Assembly: GCF_900155965.1 (NCBI RefSeq)
Contig: NZ_FTMG01000021.1
Location: 1-64,000, forward strand
DNA: 64,000 nucleotides
Reading direction: 5' to 3'
From: Mucilaginibacter lappiensis
GTDB taxonomy: Bacteria; Bacteroidota; Bacteroidia; Sphingobacteriales; Sphingobacteriaceae
The translations under genes and the position numbers were made by a program. Shown in pieces: positions 33,403 to 41,731 of the stretch. Position 1 is the first letter of the stretch. Every line of letters starts with the position of its first letter. The notes below the pieces were generated by a model. It searched no databases. It had not been told where the DNA came from and saw nothing but the letters and a program-made list of their open reading frames with translations.

Positions 33403-33503
33403 TAAAAGATGCCGTAAGCGGGTGTTACTTCGCCTGGTTGAGGCCGTGAAAGCGGTCCGGGTTCGAGTCCCGATCTGTACACCTGCTGCCTGTTGCTCTT
33501 TTA
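33403..33503 (+). ncRNA. Y-RNA-like unit 8 with T-arm
   Basis: The terminal stem is UAAAAGA/UCUUUUA and the second stem is AGCGGGUGU/ACACCUGCU (9 bp). The insert has GGCCG-UGAAAG-CGGUC and a T-arm CGGG-UUCGAGU-CCCG, without a D-arm. It is the last unit; the next gene, convergent, ends at 33539. Confidence 0.8.
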
Positions 33504-33538
33504 TTAATTTATGACCCCAAAATCACCTTGCATCGCTC

Positions 33539-35098
33539 TTAATGCGCATCTGGTACCACTACCTTTGCGGCTTTTACTTCTTTTCTTTTTTTTATGGTGA
33601 CGATCACCAAAGGGATACAGCAGGCATTTAAAATGGCCAGTAGCAAAAACGCATCCATATAGCTTAGTAAAAAAGTTTGCCTTACTACAATGTTTTCCAG
33701 CGCGCCGATGGATTGCTGCATAGCACGGAGGTAATTGGAACCATGTGCCATAAAATTTTGGATAAGCGATTGCTGCCGCATGATGGTTTGCGGGTCCGAA
33801 GCGGTAACATGCGTGATCAGGGCTGTGCGGTTGGCTGCCTCCCGGTGCGCGATGTAGGTATTGATTAAAGCGATACCAAATGATCCGCCCATTTGTCGCA
33901 TCATGTTATTAAGTGCCGCGCCCTGTGGTATCTCCGCCGGTTTCAATTCCGAAACGGCCAGTGCTGTTAACGGAACGATAAGCAACGCCGCGCTAAGTCC
34001 TCTAAAGATTAAGGGGATAAAAAAGTAAGCACCTCCTGTCGCGAGGTTTGATCCCGACATGATATACCCGAACGCTGCTGATAACCCAAATCCCAGAATG
34101 ATGAGGTATTGCGGCCGCAAACCGCTTTGCAGCATCTTGCCCAAAAAAGGTGAGATCATGGCTGCCATTAAGGTCCCGGGTAGTAGCATGGTGCCGGTTT
34201 GGAAGGCAGAGTAACCGATGATGCGCTGTGAGAACAAAGGAAAAACAAACACATTGCTAAACAACCCAAAGCCCAAAACAAAGGTCATGATGGCCGAAAT
34301 GGATAAGGTAGTGCTTTTCAGTACCCGCAAGTTAATTACCGGGAAGGGGATCCGCAGTTCCCACCAGATCAAAATGGCTATTGATAATGCCGAAATGATG
34401 CTGAGTACCAGGATGTAGGTTGCCGCGAACCAATCGTCGGTTTGGCCGCGCTCCAAAACTACCTGGAGCGAGCCCACGCCTATGGTGAGCAGGAAAATAC
34501 CGAGCCAGTCGATACTTCGGCCGTCTGTTGATTTTTTGCTAGGTTTAAGATAGATGTATGACAGCAGTGCTGCCGCAATCCCAATAGGGATATTGACATA
34601 AAAGATCCACTGCCATGATAAATTATCCACAATATAGCCACCCATTACCGGACCGATAGAAGGGCCGATAATGATACCCAGGCTGAATATGCCGCTGGCG
34701 GTTGCCCGTTCTTTAGCCGGGAACGTTTCAAAAAGGATGGATTGTGAGGTAGATAGCAATGCGCCGCCGCCTATACCCTGCAGGAAACGAAAGGCTACCA
34801 GTTCCCATAAATTATCCGAGAATCCGCACATGGCCGATGCCAGGGTAAATAATAAGATGGAGCCAATATAATATTGCTTCCGGCCAATCTTTTCGGCTAA
34901 GAAGCTGGTCATGGGGATAATGATCACGTTGGCAATAGCATAGGACGTGATCACCCAGGCGGTATCTTCTAACGAAGCGCCTAAGTTCCCGCTCATGGTG
35001 TTGATGGATACGTTCACAATGGTAGTATCTATCAATTCAATAATGGTTGAAGTAATGATCGTGATAACGATGATCCACTTTCTGAAACCGGTTTCCAT
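33539..35098 (-). CDS. DHA2-family MFS drug exporter (EmrB/QacA type)
   Basis: The product is 519 residues with 14 predicted membrane helices. The family motifs are present: DTTIVNVSINTMSGNLG in helix 1, WVITSYAIANVIIIPMTSFL, the loop 2-3 motif AEKIGRKQYY, and GRFLQG-like RFLQGIGGGALLSTSQ. The C-terminal part ends in a basic tail. It exports toxic compounds by proton antiport and usually pairs with an EmrA-type membrane-fusion protein; none is adjacent here. It lies behind the siderophore-interacting-protein gene on the same strand, with the AraC gene further upstream, and may be controlled by it. Confidence 0.92.
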   Translation of the reverse strand: METGFRKWIIVITIITSTIIELIDTTIVNVSINTMSGNLGASLEDTAWVITSYAIANVIIIPMTSFLAEKIGRKQYYIGSILLFTLASAMCGFSDNLWELVAFRFLQGIGGGALLSTSQSILFETFPAKERATASGIFSLGIIIGPSIGPVMGGYIVDNLSWQWIFYVNIPIGIAAALLSYIYLKPSKKSTDGRSIDWLGIFLLTIGVGSLQVVLERGQTDDWFAATYILVLSIISALSIAILIWWELRIPFPVINLRVLKSTTLSISAIMTFVLGFGLFSNVFVFPLFSQRIIGYSAFQTGTMLLPGTLMAAMISPFLGKMLQSGLRPQYLIILGFGLSAAFGYIMSGSNLATGGAYFFIPLIFRGLSAALLIVPLTALAVSELKPAEIPQGAALNNMMRQMGGSFGIALINTYIAHREAANRTALITHVTASDPQTIMRQQSLIQNFMAHGSNYLRAMQQSIGALENIVVRQTFLLSYMDAFLLLAILNACCIPLVIVTIKKRKEVKAAKVVVPDAH

Positions 35099-35173
35099 AA
35101 AGGGTATGTATATGTTTTTAAATAAACAAGGGTTTAGTCATGCAATCGAATGGAATTACCATAATTGGACAGT

Positions 35174-35866
35174 TCATGACCAAAACCCTTTTGTCTGGAT
35201 GTTTGAATGTCCCAGGTTTCTTAATAAGGCGCGCAGTTCCACAACTAACTGACGGTTTCCTGTCAGGTAAAATGAGGTATGCGCGGTGCAGTAACCTTGC
35301 TCTGCCAGCCAGTCGGCCAGTTCATATGGACTGGTCAGTATGCTTAGTGGCGACCGGAAATAATCCTTAACCAATTGCCCAACGTGTTGGCTGCCCAGTA
35401 ATACGGCGCCGTCAAAACGAATCCTGGGCAGGGTGAGCTGCTGTAAGGCCAATAAATGCCCCAAACTACTGGCATCACCAAGGCCCACAACCAGGTTGGT
35501 AGGATGAGGTGCTTGACGGGTATCGCCTATTTTTATGTATTGAACAGCGTCGCCGGCATGAAGCTGCTTCGCCCAGTTGCTTCCGCAGCCTTCGTGTGCG
35601 GCATCGATCAGTATCGAACAGGTGGCTGTTTCCGCATCCCATCCAAATGGGGTATAATCGCGGTAGCATGAGTCGCCCACCCTGAATTTAATATAGGGAA
35701 CTTCGGTCCATTGGCGCATATCAACAAGGGGTAAATGTAGGTCGATCTCTATGATGGTAGCAGGCTTCCAAACACGTACTTCCAGCACCCGCCCGGTATG
35801 GAGCAGCTGCGGCCCGATGAGTCTTCCCGCTTTGTTTTTTATTTGTTGTAAAATAGATGTTTCCAT
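35174..35866 (-). CDS. Siderophore-interacting FAD-binding protein (PF08021 type)
   Basis: The product is 230 residues of the ferredoxin-reductase-like fold. The FAD-binding motif is visible as SCYRDYTPFGWD (RxYTP-type) near residue 70, followed by ILIDAAHEGCGSNWAKQLHAGD and a C-terminal NAD-binding-like part (LVVGLGDASSLGHLLALQQ; FYLTGNRQLVVELRALL). Such proteins reduce ferric siderophores in the cytosol. At 230 residues it is slightly shorter than ViuB-type members. It lies 75 bases upstream of the DHA2 exporter and 76 bases downstream of the AraC gene; the three probably form one unit concerned with a siderophore or drug. Confidence 0.82.
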   Translation of the reverse strand: METSILQQIKNKAGRLIGPQLLHTGRVLEVRVWKPATIIEIDLHLPLVDMRQWTEVPYIKFRVGDSCYRDYTPFGWDAETATCSILIDAAHEGCGSNWAKQLHAGDAVQYIKIGDTRQAPHPTNLVVGLGDASSLGHLLALQQLTLPRIRFDGAVLLGSQHVGQLVKDYFRSPLSILTSPYELADWLAEQGYCTAHTSFYLTGNRQLVVELRALLRNLGHSNIQTKGFWS

Positions 35867-35942
35867 GTAACATTTTTTTGATGATACAAAGAAACCTTCT
35901 TTTTAAGTATAAAGAAATGGCGACTTCGGCGTAATGATAGGA

Positions 35943-36797
35943 CTATTTTCGGTATTGTTCTCGAAAGGCGATTGCTGAAGTCCCCGTTACTTTACGAAAC
36001 AAACGGGAGAAGTAAGAATGATCGGTAAAGCCCAAAGAATGGGCAATCTCTTTAACCGTAAGCTGGCTATAATATAACAGGCGTTTGGCTTCCATGGTTA
36101 CTTCCTGCTGTATCCAATAGCTTACCGGGAACCCGGTGATCTTCTTCAACGCTTCGCTCAGGTAAGCTTCAGACACGTTGAGCATGGAGGCATAATCAGC
36201 AGGGCTTTTATTTGATCGTAATTCTGCTACCAGCAGACTTTTGAATTGACTGGTAAGTTGGGCCGGGCGGGATACCTTTAAATTTGTGCCTAAATATCCG
36301 TTATAGTAACCTGCTGCAATGGTTAAAAAAGATTTTAGTAAAGCATGGATGGTTGTTGCATAAAACGGATCGGCATCGTCCTCATTATATTTTTCGAGAA
36401 GCAGCGAAAGCAAGCTTTTGCATTGCCTGAGCTGGTTGTCATTAAATGTATAAGGCTCTTGAAGGAGTAGTTGGCCTTCAAATACATTGCGGCATTGAGG
36501 TGGAATCAACGAGGTATCAACCCCAATAAACCAGCCGTCTGTATGTTCGTTACGGATGCGTTGATGTACCTGGGTCGGCAGAATATAATAAAGCATACCT
36601 CCTGATAACTGAACTTCGTTGAAATCGATCATCAAAGAGCCGGAACCCTGCTCTATCACAAAGAAAATGTAATGATCATCCCGGTGCGCCTCAAGCACGC
36701 GCGGGTCCATCTCCACAGGATCGCCCTTTTTAAAATGCTTCAGGTGCAGGCCAAAGTCGGTCCTATCCTTTAATAAATGAAGAGGGATGTTGCTCAT
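35943..36797 (-). CDS. AraC-family transcriptional regulator
   Basis: The product is 284 residues. The N-terminal half is a cupin-like sensor (RDDHYIFFVIEQGSGSLMIDFNE...GGMLYYILPTQVHQR). The C-terminal 100 residues hold two HTH motifs typical of AraC/XylS: SPADYASMLNVSEAYLSEALKKITG and VKEIAHSLGFTDHSYFSRLFRKVTG. It is followed on the same strand by the siderophore-interacting protein and the DHA2 exporter genes and most likely controls them. The inducer is unknown. Confidence 0.92.
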   Translation of the reverse strand: MSNIPLHLLKDRTDFGLHLKHFKKGDPVEMDPRVLEAHRDDHYIFFVIEQGSGSLMIDFNEVQLSGGMLYYILPTQVHQRIRNEHTDGWFIGVDTSLIPPQCRNVFEGQLLLQEPYTFNDNQLRQCKSLLSLLLEKYNEDDADPFYATTIHALLKSFLTIAAGYYNGYLGTNLKVSRPAQLTSQFKSLLVAELRSNKSPADYASMLNVSEAYLSEALKKITGFPVSYWIQQEVTMEAKRLLYYSQLTVKEIAHSLGFTDHSYFSRLFRKVTGTSAIAFREQYRK

Positions 36798-36883
36798 TGC
36801 TCAAAAGTAATCATTTTGGATATTGGTGGGAGGAAAGCGGTAGTTTTTATAAATTCACATAAAATATTTTACCCGTAAATATT

Positions 36884-37327
36884 ATGTTGAATGATGTATT
36901 GGCCGGTTTTTATGAGCGCGACCTCCGCAAGCTGATAGAGGAAGTAAACTTATTTAAAAATGAAGAAGACCTTTGGCGAACGCAGGGAACGGTGAAAAAT
37001 TCGGCCGGAAATCTCGTATTGCACCTCATTGGCGGCCTCAACCATCTTATTGGTGCCACACTTGCCCATTCCGGTTATGTTCGTAACCGCGATCTGGAGT
37101 TTAGAAGTAGGGGTGTAAAAAGAGAAGAGCTTGTGGCCGATCTTGAGAAACTTATTTTAATGATCAATCGTGCCATAAACGGTTTCACCCCGGAACAAAT
37201 GGAGGCAGAGTACCCTGGATTTTTCGACAAACCCCATACGTCAGTCAGTTATGTATTGGTGCAGTTGCTGGCTCATTTGAATTATCATTTGGGGCAGGTA
37301 AATTATATCCGCCGGGTTTTTGAATAA
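36884..37327 (+). CDS. DinB-family (DUF1572-like) protein
   Basis: The product is 147 residues, a four-helix bundle of the DinB/YfiT superfamily. The metal-binding histidines are evident: VLHLIGGLNHLIG near residue 48 and LLAHLNYHLGQVNYIRR near residue 133. These proteins bind a divalent metal and some act as thiol transferases, but the role of this group is unknown. The length matches the family. It stands alone, divergent from the AraC gene. Confidence 0.85.
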   Translation: MLNDVLAGFYERDLRKLIEEVNLFKNEEDLWRTQGTVKNSAGNLVLHLIGGLNHLIGATLAHSGYVRNRDLEFRSRGVKREELVADLEKLILMINRAINGFTPEQMEAEYPGFFDKPHTSVSYVLVQLLAHLNYHLGQVNYIRRVFE

Positions 37328-37373
37328 TCGGGAGGCTCTTTTATTTTTGTGTAGTGCTCATCTCACTTAACCT

Positions 37374-37835
37374 ATGGCCAAAGAAGAAAAAACCGACCTG
37401 CTGAAATTTCTTACCCCATTCCGCACTGATGTGCAGGAGAGGGCCCTGTGGCTGCGTGATTTTGTTTGGGACCTGTTTCCGCAGGCCAATGAGCTCATTT
37501 ATGATAATTATAATGCGCTGGCTTTTGGCTGGTCGCCTACGGAAAAGGTAGGTCATGCCTTTTGTAGTATCGCCGTTTTTCGCACAAACAATAACCTGCA
37601 GTTTGGCTTTTACCATGGCGCCGATCTTACCGATCCCGAAAAAATGCTGATAGGTAATGGTAAGCAATACCGATACATCACCGTTCCGGATATTAAAGAG
37701 TTTCCTGTTATTTATATTAAACAGCTTTTGCTGGAGGCCTGGATCAACTCGCTTAAATTGGTAAAAGACCCCAAGCAAATGGTGCAGGGTAAAACTATTA
37801 CCAAATCAATTTCGGCCAAGCAAAGGGGAAAATGA
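37374..37835 (+). CDS. DUF1801 (YdhG/YdeI-like) protein
   Basis: The product is 153 residues. The DUF1801 pattern is visible in LRDFVWDLFPQANELIYDNYNALAFGW, SIAVFRTNNNLQFGFYHGADLTDPEKMLIGNGKQYRYI and the C-terminal IKQLLLEAWINSLK. The fold is a small alpha/beta domain; members are cytosolic and uncharacterised. The ATG at 37374 follows the DinB stop by 47 bases. Confidence 0.8.
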   Translation: MAKEEKTDLLKFLTPFRTDVQERALWLRDFVWDLFPQANELIYDNYNALAFGWSPTEKVGHAFCSIAVFRTNNNLQFGFYHGADLTDPEKMLIGNGKQYRYITVPDIKEFPVIYIKQLLLEAWINSLKLVKDPKQMVQGKTITKSISAKQRGK

Positions 37836-38061
37836 TTTTTCTCGTTTATCCTTCATCGTAATTCCCTCCTGTAACATTCCGCATTTCCCTTAGTCACAAT
37901 CCACAGATGTAATCCTAACATATTTGTTATGTTGTTTTGGATGCACGGATTAAAAAAGCATATATATTAGACTAATATTTAAAATATCAATTTACCAACA
38001 AAACAAACTTGGCCCCTGCAATATTATAGGGATGCTAAAGTTTTAATAAAATACTTTTAAC

Positions 38062-38637
38062 ATGGCTATCAACTTACAAAAGGGACAAAAAATAGATATC
38101 GGTTTATCAAAAATGACAGTTGGTTTGGGCTGGAACCCACACGAAGGTACAGGTTACGACTTTGACCTGGATGTATCCGCCATAATGATAGACGAGAACA
38201 GGTTTGTTCCGCAGGATGAATTTTTTGTTTTTTATAACAATGTAGATTCGCCCGACTCTGCCGTTCATCATACCGGTGATGATCCATCAGGCGGCAACAG
38301 CGATGGCGGCGATGATGAATCCATCAACGTGGACCTGACCAAGGTAGATCCTAAAATACAGGAAATACTTTTTGTAGTAACCATTCACGAGGCGCAGCCC
38401 CGAAGGCAAAATTTTGGCCAGGTGCGTGATTCCTACATCCGTATCATTGACGAACTGACCGGCAGCGAAGTATGTAAATATGAACTGGGCGAAGATTTTT
38501 CGATCGAAACGGCAATCGAGTTTGGCCGATTATACCGTCGCGGCGGCGCCTGGAAATTTGAAGCATCGGGTGTGGGTTATAAAGAAGATCTGGCCTTCTT
38601 TTTAAGTAAATATTTTAAAGGGCAGATTATTAAGTAG
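38062..38637 (+). CDS. TerD-family stress protein (paralog 1)
   Basis: The product is 191 residues. It begins MAINLQKGQKIDIG, the usual TerD start, and has the two calcium-binding regions: GLGWNPHEGTGYDFDLDVSAIMID and DDPSGGNSDGGDDESINVDL. The end of the fold is seen in RDSYIRIIDELTGSEVCKYELGEDFSIETAIEFGRLYRR. TerD proteins form part of a tellurite- and stress-responsive calcium-binding system at the membrane. It is the first gene of the Ter cluster; a repeat of about 80 bases separates it from the second TerD gene. Confidence 0.93.
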   Translation: MAINLQKGQKIDIGLSKMTVGLGWNPHEGTGYDFDLDVSAIMIDENRFVPQDEFFVFYNNVDSPDSAVHHTGDDPSGGNSDGGDDESINVDLTKVDPKIQEILFVVTIHEAQPRRQNFGQVRDSYIRIIDELTGSEVCKYELGEDFSIETAIEFGRLYRRGGAWKFEASGVGYKEDLAFFLSKYFKGQIIK

Positions 38638-38640
38638 AAC

Positions 38641-38719
38641 AAGCCCCCTCTAAATCTCCCCCTGTTGGGGAGACTTTTTATTTAAAGTCCTTCCTTCCGG
38701 GGAGGATTTAGGAGGGACT
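38641..38719. repeat. AGCCCCCTC...GAGGATTTAGG inverted repeat
   Basis: CCCCCTCTAAATCTCCCC at the left pairs with GGGGAGGATTTAGGAGGG at the right, with a nested GGGGAGAC/AAGTCCTT part. Similar sequences occur inside the MITE-like element at 46546-46723 and, inverted, at 61128-61215. Confidence 0.7.
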
Positions 38720-38734
38720 TTTAATTATACAACT

Positions 38735-39403
38735 ATGGCAATTAATTTAGTAAAAGGTCAAACAATTGATCTGCGTAAAAATGATAAAGGCGAAAGTTTT
38801 GATCTGTCGTCGGTTACTATTGGCTTAGGCTGGGATGTAAAACAAAGCGGCGGCGGTGGCTTTTTGGGCAAGCTTTTTGGCGGCGGCGAAGAAGCTGAGT
38901 ACGACCTGGATGCCATTGCTTTCCTGCTGGATAAGAACGGACTGGTGGCTGACAGAGGCCGCACCTTTCAAAAGCCAAATGGCAATAAGGTAAGCTTGTA
39001 CGAAGGCGATGTGATCTATTTCAATTCCATGAAGCATCCATCGGGTCATATCTGGCTTACCGGCGATAACCGTACCGGCGCCGGTGATGGCGACGATGAA
39101 CAGATCATCGTTAAACTGGATTCGCTCGACCCCAAATTCGACCGTATTCTTTTTATAGTAGCCATTTACCAGGGACGCAAAAACAACCAGCATTTTGGTA
39201 TGGTTGATAATGCTTTTATCCGCGCGGTAGATAATCACGGCAAGGAGATAGCCAAGTTCAGTCTTTCCGGTGATTCCACTTACAATGGCATGTGCTCCAT
39301 GACCTTTGCCGAGGTTTACCGTAAAGATGGTACCTGGAAATTCCGAGCCATCGGCGAACCGCACAACACCGACAATTTTTTAGAAATACTTAAACAGTAT
39401 TAA
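38735..39403 (+). CDS. TerD-family stress protein with Gly-rich insert (paralog 2)
   Basis: The product is 222 residues, longer than typical TerD because of an insert after VTIGLGWDVKQ: SGGGGFLGKLFGGGEEAEYDLD. The calcium-site residues remain (YDLDAIAFLLDKNG, TGDNRTGAGDGDDEQIIVKL) and the end is ADVYRKDG-like FAEVYRKDGTWKFRAIGEPH. The insert with FLGKLF looks like a short amphipathic membrane- or partner-binding loop. A similar insert is in paralog 4. Same strand and probable operon with the other Ter genes. Confidence 0.9.
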   Translation: MAINLVKGQTIDLRKNDKGESFDLSSVTIGLGWDVKQSGGGGFLGKLFGGGEEAEYDLDAIAFLLDKNGLVADRGRTFQKPNGNKVSLYEGDVIYFNSMKHPSGHIWLTGDNRTGAGDGDDEQIIVKLDSLDPKFDRILFIVAIYQGRKNNQHFGMVDNAFIRAVDNHGKEIAKFSLSGDSTYNGMCSMTFAEVYRKDGTWKFRAIGEPHNTDNFLEILKQY

Positions 39404-39524
39404 AGGTTCGGGGAGCGTGTTGCGAGGTTCGGGGCTTAAATGGTATGCTCTTATATACTCGCAACCCGATCCTCATAACACGCAACTCGTTCCCCGAACC
39501 CCGATCCCATATAACCCGAACCTA
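39404..39524. repeat. GGTTCGGGG/CCCCGAACC inverted repeat
   Basis: AGGTTCGGGGAGCGTGTTGC pairs with the region around AACACGCAACTCGTTCCCCG, and a further AACCCGAACC closes it. The same family forms a perfect hairpin at 42351-42411. It occupies the gap between paralog 2 and the HAD gene. Confidence 0.65.
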
Positions 39525-40229
39525 ATGTTCTACCAGCACTATTCTTTTGATCTTTGGCTTACACTGATCCGTTCCAATCCTGATTATAAAATCGAGCGTA
39601 CCCGCATCTTTCACCGCGATTTTAACCCCTCCGGTAAAAGCATAGATGAGGTGGCCAAAGCATTCCGCACGGTCGACCTGATGTGCAATGCTGTTAATGA
39701 GCGTACCGGCAAAAATATCGATGCCGAAGAGATGTTCCTGATGGTGATCAGCCTGATTAATGATAATCAACTGAATTTGAATAGTATCGACACGCTTAAG
39801 CTTTATGCCGATATGGAGTTGCTGGTGTTTAAGCATCTGCCCACGGTTTATGAGTCTGTAACAATTGAGGTGTTGGATAATCTAAAAGAAAAAAGCGGTG
39901 CAACATTTAGTTTGCTAAGCAACACCGGCTTTATAAAAGGAGCAACATTAAAAAAGGTACTGGCCGAATTAAAGATGGATAAATACTTTGATTTTCAGCT
40001 GTACTCAGACGCGGTAGGCATGTCGAAACCCAACCTGGAGTTTTTTAATTTGATGCTTCAAAATATTAAACAGATCAATAAAGAAAAAGATATAACTTTA
40101 ACCGGCATCATTCACATTGGCGATAACCCTAAGGCTGATATTGAAGGTGCTACGGCAGCAGGCATAAAAAGTTTGCTTGTCAATTCAAACAACACATCCA
40201 TTTCTTCATTATTAACTTATTATAGATAA
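39525..40229 (+). CDS. HAD-superfamily hydrolase of the Ter cluster
   Basis: The start is placed at ATG 39525 (MFYQHYSFDLWLTLI), since the upstream part of the frame lies in a repeat. The product is 234 residues. Motif I is SFDLWLTL: the nucleophile Asp is present, but the second Asp of the DxDxT signature is Trp, as in some dehalogenase-like members. Motif II is LLSNTG, motif III the Lys in GMSKPNLEFF, and motif IV HIGDNPKADIEGA. HAD enzymes of Ter clusters are predicted to act in the synthesis of a nucleoside-like metabolite with the neighbouring phosphoribosyltransferase; this remains a family-based inference. Confidence 0.87.
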   Translation: MFYQHYSFDLWLTLIRSNPDYKIERTRIFHRDFNPSGKSIDEVAKAFRTVDLMCNAVNERTGKNIDAEEMFLMVISLINDNQLNLNSIDTLKLYADMELLVFKHLPTVYESVTIEVLDNLKEKSGATFSLLSNTGFIKGATLKKVLAELKMDKYFDFQLYSDAVGMSKPNLEFFNLMLQNIKQINKEKDITLTGIIHIGDNPKADIEGATAAGIKSLLVNSNNTSISSLLTYYR

Positions 40230-40335
40230 AAGGATTTTTGGAACAATGAACAAAGATTTTTGGAGTAATGATTTTTTCGCGTACGAAGCTATAAAAATCA
40301 CTAATCCAATAAATCACTAATTCAATAATTGACGA

Positions 40336-41181
40336 ATGAACACCACCTATTCATTACATCATATCAACAATGTGCAGGCATTTGGGTTTAACCCCGATGA
40401 TTACAGCCGTTTTAAGTTTGGCGATGATGCTGTTGCCAAATATTTTGGCACGCACCTGGCCGATGGCTTTATCCGGGATTATCTAACCGAAAATTCCATC
40501 AAACAACAAATTGTGGTGATATCAAGCCCGTATTCGTTTATCCCAACGGCTACCTTCGCCATGAAAAACTGGTTTGTGGCCCGGCTTAATCGATGGCTTG
40601 CCCGGCATGGCTATCCCGTAGTGCAGGAAACCAAAGTGCACCGCACCATTACCTATAAAGAGGATTATGGCGAACTGGATGCCGAGCAAAGAATGAGCCT
40701 GATTGGTAACGATTCGTTTCATATCGATAAGGACTTTTTGGAAGGTAAAACGCTCATATTTCTGGATGATATTAAAATAACCGGCAGCCACGAGCGCATG
40801 ATCATGAAAATGGTGAGCGAATATGGGCTCAGCAACGATATATTTATGCTGTACTTTGCCGAGCTGGTGAATAAGAACATTCACCCTAATATCGAGAACC
40901 ATTTAAATTATCACCAGGTAAAAAACATTTTTGATCTGGATGGCATCATCAAAAGCAATAATTTTTGCATCAACACCCGTATCGTAAAGTATATTTTAAA
41001 TTACGATTTTGAGAGTTTTTGTATTTTTATCCAGGATCAAACGTTTGATTTTATAAACTTGCTTTATGATATGTCCCTGGGTAATGGCTACCATACCATT
41101 GAAGCCTATGCACTTAACCTGAACTTTATAAAAGAAAACCTATTTTTAAACAATCATAAATTAATTCAACATGGCAATTAA
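40336..41181 (+). CDS. Phosphoribosyltransferase-like protein of the Ter cluster
   Basis: The product is 281 residues. A PRPP-binding loop is visible near residue 140 as KTLIFLDDIKITGSHERM, matching the [LIV]3-DD-xxTG pattern of type I phosphoribosyltransferases. IVVISSPYSFIPTATFAMKNW precedes it. The C-terminal 100 residues have no recognisable domain. The gene overlaps the next TerD gene by 11 bases, so they are translated together. In other bacteria such enzymes sit with TerD and HAD genes and are proposed to make a modified nucleotide signal. Confidence 0.82.
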   Translation: MNTTYSLHHINNVQAFGFNPDDYSRFKFGDDAVAKYFGTHLADGFIRDYLTENSIKQQIVVISSPYSFIPTATFAMKNWFVARLNRWLARHGYPVVQETKVHRTITYKEDYGELDAEQRMSLIGNDSFHIDKDFLEGKTLIFLDDIKITGSHERMIMKMVSEYGLSNDIFMLYFAELVNKNIHPNIENHLNYHQVKNIFDLDGIIKSNNFCINTRIVKYILNYDFESFCIFIQDQTFDFINLLYDMSLGNGYHTIEAYALNLNFIKENLFLNNHKLIQHGN

Positions 41182-41725
41182 CTTGCAAAAAGGTCAGCGG
41201 GAAAGCATCAATGCCCCCAAATTTACCATTGGCCTGGGATGGGATACCAACACGTCTTCAACAGGGAGCGCGTTTGATTTGGACGCTTCTGTTTTTATAT
41301 TGGGCGATAATAAAAAAATTATAGCCGACGAATATTTTGTTTTTTACAACAACCTGAAATCGCCGGATGGCGCGGTGGAACATACAGGTGATAACCTGAC
41401 CGGTGATGGTGATGGCGATGATGAGCAGGTTAAGGTTGACCTGTCAAAAATTGACTCTAAAGTATCTGAAATAAGCATCGTGGTAACTATTCACGAAGCC
41501 GAGGCCCGTAAGCAAAATTTTGGCCAGGTACGCAACTCTTTCATTCGGATATTTGACACTGCTACCGGAGCCGATATTTTAAAATATGAGCTGGAAGAAG
41601 ATTTTTCGATAGAAACAGCTGTTGAATTTGGCCGTATCTACAAAAAAGATAACAACTGGAAATTTGAAGCTGTAGGTGTTGGCATGAAAGGCGGTTTACA
41701 GGATTATTTAACCAAATACCAATAA
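41171..41725 (+). CDS. TerD-family stress protein (paralog 3)
   Basis: The product is 184 residues with MAINLQKGQRESIN at its start. The calcium-binding segments are GLGWDTNTSSTGSAFDLDASVFIL and TGDNLTGDGDGDDEQVKVDL, followed by QVRNSFIRIFDTATGADILKYELEEDFSIE. It is closest in layout to paralog 1. It begins inside the end of the phosphoribosyltransferase gene and is followed after six bases by paralog 4. Confidence 0.94.
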   Translation: MAINLQKGQRESINAPKFTIGLGWDTNTSSTGSAFDLDASVFILGDNKKIIADEYFVFYNNLKSPDGAVEHTGDNLTGDGDGDDEQVKVDLSKIDSKVSEISIVVTIHEAEARKQNFGQVRNSFIRIFDTATGADILKYELEEDFSIETAVEFGRIYKKDNNWKFEAVGVGMKGGLQDYLTKYQ

Positions 41726-41731
41726 TATACT

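Noticed and set aside
32471..33503. Repeated GATGCCGTAG and GTTACTTCG motifs suggested a CRISPR-like array
   Set aside because: The spacing is irregular (about 85 to 165 bases), the repeats are not identical, no cas genes are near, and the units fold as Y RNAs with compensatory pairing.
33272..33514. Open frame of 80 residues in the Y-RNA array
   Set aside because: It runs through units 7 and 8 and their T-arms; the protein has no recognisable character.
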